From: Poriferisulfidus sp965221375
GTDB lineage: Bacteria > Pseudomonadota > Gammaproteobacteria > Poriferisulfidales > Poriferisulfidaceae
DNA: 64,000 nt
Direction of reading: 5' to 3'
Assembly (NCBI GenBank): GCA_965221375.1
Contig: OZ244883.1
Location: forward strand, 186,001 to 250,000
A program made the translations under genes and the position numbers. Positions 59,061 through 64,000 of this stretch are shown in pieces; the first letter of the stretch is position 1; each line of letters opens with the position of its first letter. A model generated the notes under the pieces. That model searched no databases, was not told the DNA's origin, and worked only from the letters and a program-made list of their open reading frames with translations.

Positions 59061-61259
59061 ATGGGCCGTAAACGCAAGCGGAGACCGCAGCCGCTGAAAC
59101 AGTCCCAGGCAGCGTCTGCAGTGGCGGCGCCTGCACCCCCGACCAACAAAGTCGTACTTCCTGAGACTCCAATGCCGCGGTGGCTGGAGCAATTGACTCT
59201 GGCGGCGGCGGTCGTCGGACCGTTGGTGCTTTATGCGCTGACGACGGCTCATACCGTGATGCTGGAGGATGACGGACTGTTTCTGATGGCGGGCGCTTCT
59301 TTAGGGGTCTCGCATCCCCCGGGCTATCCGCTCTACACCTTCATCTGCCACCTGTTCATGCAGCTGCCTTTCGGGTCACCTGCGTTTTTGGGGCATCTGT
59401 CCAGCGCAGTTTTGGGCGCGCTTGCCTGTGGCGCGGTGTGGTTCTGCGCCCGCTATCTGGGTGCGGGACCTGTGGCGGCACTGGCAGCGGCATGGATCTT
59501 CGGGGCCTCCGAGCATGTCTGGTCGCAGGCCATCATCGCCGAGGTCTATACGCTCAACGCGCTGCTGTTCTTTTCGATTTACGCATTACTGCTGCGGGCT
59601 GCGCGGGATGACGGAGCCGCACGGAATCGGGCGTTGATCTGGGCGGCGGTTTTGTATGGGTTGAGTCTGGCCAACCACTGGCCGTTGATGGGGCTGGCCT
59701 CTTTTGGACTTTTGCTGGCCTTATTGCCGATGTGGCGGGCGGCGCTCAGCCGCTGGAAGGTGTTGCTTGTCGGTTCCTTGTCGGCGGCCATACTTCCCTA
59801 TGTGTGGATGATCGCGCGCAGCCACAGCGATGCGTTCTTCAACTTTTACGGCCCGATGGACAGTTTGAAGGCGCTCTGGTTCCAGATCGGCCGACAAGGC
59901 TATGGTCATGTCGAGACCAGTCCGACCGCCACCTGGGTGGACCAATTGCAGTACCTGCAGTGGATGGGCCACGAACTGCTGTGGCAACCGACTTTGGCGG
60001 GCTTCTTGCTGGCGTTGCTGGGATTTTGGGTACTGCTGCGAATAAAGCGCTGGATTGCGGCCGGCTCCGGGTTGCTGGTACTGATCGGGAATGGTCCGAT
60101 GGTGGCCTTGTTGCTGGGGTTTGATTTCGACAGCTTTTACGTGTCGGTTTTTCGACCCTACGCGCTGGTCTGCTACGGAATTCTGGCGATATGGGCCGCC
60201 GTCGGGCTCCACTGGCTGCTGGAGCGGCTGTCTCAAAAGTCGTGGTCGGTCGCCGCGCGGGCGGCGACCGCTGCACTCGTCGGGGCCTGTATGGCGGGGA
60301 CCTCCGTGGCGGCGCACTGGTCCGCCAACAACCGCGCGGAGGTTGATTTTACGGAAACCTATGCGCGGGTAATTCTGGACAGCTTGCCGGAAAACGCCGT
60401 GTTCATTGTTTACGACGATATCGGTGTCGGCCTGTTCGGATACTACCATTTCGTTGAAAAATGGCGTCCGGATATCAGGCTGGTGAATTCGCAGGGGCTG
60501 TCCTTCAGTCGAAGAATCATGGATTGGACAGATTCGGATGCAGAGAAACTCGAGTCATTGCGCACGTTTGTTTCCGAAGCACAAACCCGTGTTTTCTTTC
60601 TTTCCGATCCGATGATTGAAAAGCTTGAAATGAGTGTGGTGTACCAGGGATTTTTTACCGAACTTCTGCCGAATCAGAAGGGCGGAAAAATCAGCGTAAA
60701 TTTCCATCCGAAATCGGCGACCTATTTTGCGCAGCTGCAGGCCTGGCGGCCGACGCATCGCTGGGAACAGTTATTTCTCGACAAACGGATGGGCGAGTTT
60801 GGCCTCTACCTTGGATACCTAGTTGTGGTCTCCGATAAGGATACGCAATCGATGAAGCGTCTGGAGCCGTCGCTGTTGGTGGCAGAGCAGAATTACTACA
60901 GTCTGAGTTCCCTGACCAGTGTTGTGCTCAAACATGGCGGGGCGGAATATAATTCGCGAATTGCCGACTGGCTGGAAAAAATGCGGCCCATCGCAGTGCC
61001 GGCTTCGGAAAATGCGTCGGATGCCGCTTACTTTCTTTATATGCAAGGCGTACTGCAGCATCGCCTGGGCGATGACGATAAAGCCCGGGCGTTTTTCAGA
61101 GAATCGTGGCGCACGCACTCCCAACCCGGCAATCCTTCAATTGAAGCGCTGAAACATCTGACACAGCAGCAGCGCAACACGGGGGGATCGAGGCGCGCCG
61201 CCCCGTCTTCATTGAAACGCCCTCTGCAGGATCCGCTAAAACGTCGTGCGGACGACTGA
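59061..61259 (+). CDS. DUF2723 membrane glycosyltransferase, copy 2
   Basis: Also 732 aa, aligned end to end with copy 1. The N-terminal tail is MGRKRKRRPQPLKQ, the acidic motif is VMLEDDGLFLMAG and the Pro-Gly-Tyr motif SHPPGYPLYTFICHLFM. The most divergent of the three full copies, with differences such as LYLGYLVVVSDKD where copies 1 and 3 read RYLGYF(L/I)LSSDTD. The segments flanking the variable region (EPSLLVAEQNYYSL) are identical to copy 1. It follows copy 1 after 28 bases with a GAAGGAA ribosome-binding site. It probably works as an alternative transferase. Confidence 0.88.
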   Translation: MGRKRKRRPQPLKQSQAASAVAAPAPPTNKVVLPETPMPRWLEQLTLAAAVVGPLVLYALTTAHTVMLEDDGLFLMAGASLGVSHPPGYPLYTFICHLFMQLPFGSPAFLGHLSSAVLGALACGAVWFCARYLGAGPVAALAAAWIFGASEHVWSQAIIAEVYTLNALLFFSIYALLLRAARDDGAARNRALIWAAVLYGLSLANHWPLMGLASFGLLLALLPMWRAALSRWKVLLVGSLSAAILPYVWMIARSHSDAFFNFYGPMDSLKALWFQIGRQGYGHVETSPTATWVDQLQYLQWMGHELLWQPTLAGFLLALLGFWVLLRIKRWIAAGSGLLVLIGNGPMVALLLGFDFDSFYVSVFRPYALVCYGILAIWAAVGLHWLLERLSQKSWSVAARAATAALVGACMAGTSVAAHWSANNRAEVDFTETYARVILDSLPENAVFIVYDDIGVGLFGYYHFVEKWRPDIRLVNSQGLSFSRRIMDWTDSDAEKLESLRTFVSEAQTRVFFLSDPMIEKLEMSVVYQGFFTELLPNQKGGKISVNFHPKSATYFAQLQAWRPTHRWEQLFLDKRMGEFGLYLGYLVVVSDKDTQSMKRLEPSLLVAEQNYYSLSSLTSVVLKHGGAEYNSRIADWLEKMRPIAVPASENASDAAYFLYMQGVLQHRLGDDDKARAFFRESWRTHSQPGNPSIEALKHLTQQQRNTGGSRRAAPSSLKRPLQDPLKRRADD

Positions 61260-61286
61260 TCAGGACCACAAGAAGGAAAAACCGAC

Positions 61287-63485
61287 ATGAGTCGCAAGCG
61301 CAAGCGGAGATCTCAACCGCCAAAACAGCCTCAGGCGGCGCCTGAAGTGGCGGCGTCTGCTCCCCCAATCGAAAAAGTCGCACTCCCTGAGATTCCGGTT
61401 TCGCGATGGCTGGAGCGATTGACTCTGGCGGCGGCGGTTATCGGACCGCTGGCGCTTTATGCGCTGACGACGGCCCATACCGTGGTGCTGGAGGACGACG
61501 GGCTGTTCCTGATGGCGGCCGACTCGCTAGGGGTCGCGCATCCTCCCGGCTATCCGCTCTACACGCTCATCTGCCATCTGTTCATGCAGCTGCCTTTCGG
61601 CTCGCCGGCGTTTTTGGGACATCTGTCCAGCGGGGTGCTGGGCGCGCTGGCCTGTGGCGCGGTTTGGTTTTGCGCCCGCCATCTGGGCGCCGGGCCTGTG
61701 TCAGCATTGGCGGCAGCATGGATATTCGGGGCCTCCGAACATGTCTGGTCGCAGGCCATCATCGCCGAGGTCTATACGCTCAATGCGCTGTTGTTTTTTG
61801 CCGTCTACGCCTTACTGCTGAGAGCTGCACAGGATGAGGGAGCTGCGCGGGACCGGGCGCTGATCTGGGCAGCGGTTTTGTATGGGCTGAGTCTGGCCAA
61901 TCACTGGCCGTTGATGGGGCTGACCACTTTTGGGCTTTTGCTGGCCATCGTGCCGGTTTGGCGGGCGGTGCTCAGTCGCTGGAAGGTGCTGCTCGTCGGC
62001 TCCTTGTCGGCGGCTACGCTTCCCTATGTATGGATGATTGTACGCAGTTACAGCGACGCATTTTCCAATTTTTACGGCCCGGTCGACAGTCTTCGGCTGT
62101 TCTGGTTCCAGATCAGTCGGCAGGGCTATGCCCATATCGATGCCAGTCCTAGCGCCACCTGGGTCGACCAGTTGCAGTTCCTGCAGTGGCTGGGGCACGA
62201 GTTGGTTTGGCAACCGACTTTGGCGGGTTTCCTGCTGGCGTTACTGGGGTTTTGGGTGCTGCTGCGAATGAAACGCTGGGTGGCGGTCGGCTCCGGGTTG
62301 TTGATCCTGTTTGGGAACGGCCCTCTGTTGGCATTACTGATGGGGCTTGATTTTGACAGTTTCTATATTTCGGTTTTTCGACCCTTTTCGCTAATCTGCT
62401 ATGGAATTCTGGCGATATGGGCCGCAGTCGGCCTGCACTGGCTGCTGGAGCGGCTGCTTCGCAAATCGTGGCCGGTCCCCGTACGGATGGCAACCGCTGC
62501 ACTGGTCGGAATCTGTATGGCGGGCGTCTCCGTGGCGGCGCACTGGTCCGGTAACAATCGCGCCGAGGTTGATTTTACGGAAACCTATGCGCAGGCAATT
62601 CTGAACAGTTTGCCGGAAAACACCGTGATTATCTTGGACGACGACATGGATGTCGGCTTGCTCGGGTATTACCACTTTGTCGAAAAGTGGCGCCCGGACA
62701 TCAGGTTGGCGAATACAAAAGGGCTGTCCTTCAGTCGAGAAATTATCAATTGGCGTGATTCGGATGCAGCAAGGCTCGAGGCGTTGCGAGCATTTGTGAC
62801 CGAGGTGAAAACCCGTGTTTTCTTTCTTTCCGCGCCGATGGTCTACAGACTCAACATGAGCATGACGCACCATGGTTTTATCACCGAACTTCTGCCGAAT
62901 CAGGCAGGCGGGCAAATCGGCGTGAATTTCCATCCGCAATCAGCAGCGTATTTCGCGCATCTGTTGGACTGGCAACCGGTTCATCGCTGGGAACGATTAT
63001 TTCACAGCACGCACCTGAGCGAATTTGGCCGCTATCTCGGCTACTTTATTCTGTCCTCCGACACGGATGCGGAATTGATGAAGCGCCTGGAGCCGTCGCT
63101 GTTGGCGGCAGAGCAGAATTACTACAGCCTGAGCGCCATGGCCAATGTATTGCTGAAACACGGTGGCGCGGAGCACAATGCGCGAATTGCCGCCTGGCTG
63201 GAGAAGATGCGACCGATGGCGGTGCCGGCTTCGGAGAGCAAGCCGGACGCGGCTTATTTCCTCTATATGCAGGGAGTCCTGCAGCAGCGACTGGGTGATG
63301 ACAACAAAGCCCGGGCGTTTCACAGAAAATCATGGCGTGTTTACGCCAACCCCGGGAATCCTTCACGGGAGGCGCTGCAGAAACTGTCGCAGTCGCAGCG
63401 CAACACGGGCGGTCCGAAGCGCGCCGCCCCGTCTTCATTGAAGCGCTCGCTACAGGATCCGCTCAGACGCCGTACGGAAGATTGA
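61287..63485 (+). CDS. DUF2723 membrane glycosyltransferase, copy 3
   Basis: Exactly 732 aa again. In its first 130 or so codons the nucleotide sequence is nearly identical to copy 1 (differences only at a few sites by eye), whereas the soluble domain, for example NTVIILDDDMDVGLLGYY, has diverged. This mosaic indicates recombination or gene conversion among copies. Motifs VVLEDDGLFLMAAD and AHPPGYPLYTLIC are intact. It has an AAGGAA-type ribosome-binding site 27 bases after copy 2. Confidence 0.88.
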   Translation: MSRKRKRRSQPPKQPQAAPEVAASAPPIEKVALPEIPVSRWLERLTLAAAVIGPLALYALTTAHTVVLEDDGLFLMAADSLGVAHPPGYPLYTLICHLFMQLPFGSPAFLGHLSSGVLGALACGAVWFCARHLGAGPVSALAAAWIFGASEHVWSQAIIAEVYTLNALLFFAVYALLLRAAQDEGAARDRALIWAAVLYGLSLANHWPLMGLTTFGLLLAIVPVWRAVLSRWKVLLVGSLSAATLPYVWMIVRSYSDAFSNFYGPVDSLRLFWFQISRQGYAHIDASPSATWVDQLQFLQWLGHELVWQPTLAGFLLALLGFWVLLRMKRWVAVGSGLLILFGNGPLLALLMGLDFDSFYISVFRPFSLICYGILAIWAAVGLHWLLERLLRKSWPVPVRMATAALVGICMAGVSVAAHWSGNNRAEVDFTETYAQAILNSLPENTVIILDDDMDVGLLGYYHFVEKWRPDIRLANTKGLSFSREIINWRDSDAARLEALRAFVTEVKTRVFFLSAPMVYRLNMSMTHHGFITELLPNQAGGQIGVNFHPQSAAYFAHLLDWQPVHRWERLFHSTHLSEFGRYLGYFILSSDTDAELMKRLEPSLLAAEQNYYSLSAMANVLLKHGGAEHNARIAAWLEKMRPMAVPASESKPDAAYFLYMQGVLQQRLGDDNKARAFHRKSWRVYANPGNPSREALQKLSQSQRNTGGPKRAAPSSLKRSLQDPLRRRTED

Positions 63486-63514
63486 TTAGGGGCTGCGAGA
63501 AGGAACAAACCGGA

Positions 63515-64000
63515 TGAGCCGTAAACACAAACGAGGACCTCAACCGCCAAAACAGCCTCGGGCCGCACCTGAAGTGACGGCGCCTGCTTCCCCGACTGCA
63601 GAAATCGTAATTCCTGAAGCCCCGACTTCGCGATGGCTGGAGCGATTGACTCTGGCGGCGGCGGTCATCGGACCGCTGGCGCTTTATGCACTGACGACAG
63701 CCCATACCGTGGTGCTGGAGGATGATGGGCTGTTCCTGATGGCGGCGGCCTCTTTTGGAGTCGCGCATCCCCCGGGCTATCCGCTCTACACACTCATCTG
63801 CCATCTATTCATGCAGCTGCCTTTCGCCTCGCCGGCGTTTTGGGGGCATCTGTCCAGCGGGGCACTGGGGGCGCTGGCCTGTGGCGCGGTCTGGTTCTGC
63901 GCCCGCCATCTGGGCGCCGGGCCTGTGTCGGCGCTGGCGGCGGCGTGGATCTTTGGAGCTTCGGAACATGTCTGGTCGCAGGCCATCATCGCCGAGGTTT
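63515..64000 (+). CDS. DUF2723 membrane glycosyltransferase, copy 4 (partial)
   Basis: The ATG at 63515 begins a frame open to the right edge (162 codons). The translation MSRKHKRGPQPPKQPRAAPE continues with TSRWLERLTLAAAVIGPLALY and VVLEDDGLFLMAAASFGVAHPPGY, like copies 1 and 3. It shares the same AGGAACAAACCGG leader. The array therefore extends past the window and its total copy number is unknown. Confidence 0.88.

Noticed and set aside
56834..63485. The DUF2723 array as a simple assembly duplication
   Set aside because: The three complete copies differ at many sites, with region-specific divergence, which duplicated assembly would not produce; copy number still needs long-read support.
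1..64000. CRISPR arrays, insertion sequences, integrase or prophage genes
   Set aside because: No regularly spaced repeats, no terminal inverted repeats with a transposase frame, and no integrase motif was seen in any translation.

Overview
The window is chromosomal DNA of a gammaproteobacterium-like organism. The evidence is a 13-gene piece of a nuo operon with separate nuoC and nuoD, a dnaA-dnaN-recF-gyrB block, an rpsP-rimM-trmD-rplS operon, an RpoD of the usual gammaproteobacterial architecture, Fur- and Zur-type boxes and CCA-encoding tRNA genes. The core DNA is GC-rich. No genus can be named from the sequence alone.

Layout. 1-12265 (minus strand): respiratory complex I genes nuoA to nuoM, tightly packed, with nuoM cut by the left edge. 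12266-23755: AT-richer accessory DNA. It holds a uracil-DNA glycosylase-like gene with two tiny unlisted-size ORFs, then a six-gene minus-strand operon (GHKL ATPase, two unrecognised proteins, PP-loop sulfurtransferase-like protein, IscS-type cysteine desulfurase, DUF262/HNH nuclease), bounded by a tRNA-Val gene. Beyond the tRNA come a ferritin-like gene and an orphan PD-(D/E)XK nuclease-like gene. 23912-25236: an envelope pair (M23 peptidase and L,D-transpeptidase). 25437-33690: dnaA, dnaN, recF, gyrB, prlC. 33687-35777: an xthA-like 5' remnant, two lipoproteins and xthA. 36219-40831: a GH13 sucrose-phosphorylase-type enzyme, queG and a class II asparagine-synthase-type amidotransferase. 40932-44629: a Fur-boxed Fe(III) ABC transporter. 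44632-47733: a zinc uptake cluster (znuA divergent from zur-znuC-znuB, with Zur boxes between). 47693-50293: ogt, the rplS-trmD-rimM-rpsP operon and tRNA-Ile(CAU). 50300-53895: two tandem RpoD-family sigma factor genes. 54290-64000: manC, a Dpm1/GtrA-type glycosyltransferase and at least four tandem DUF2723 membrane proteins running off the right edge.

How the genes work together. The most unusual region is the operon at 13946-21989. It pairs a DndA/SspA-like sulfur donor with a DndC/SspD-like PP-loop enzyme and an SspE/GmrSD-like nuclease. No DndB, DndD, DndE, SspB or SspC partner is recognisable; in their place are a MORC/Hsp90-type GHKL ATPase and two unknown proteins. This suggests an undescribed DNA-sulfur-modification or sulfur-dependent defence system. 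Its first gene carries a 19-base C tract 14 bases from its start codon, so the operon looks phase variable. The second notable region is the right end: GDP-mannose synthesis, a polyprenyl-phosphate-mannose synthase-like enzyme and a tandem array of DUF2723 (TMEM260-type) transferases, which together look like a bacterial O-mannosylation pathway with diversified transferases. The tandem rpoD pair, in which one copy has a changed promoter -10 recognition residue, is a third.
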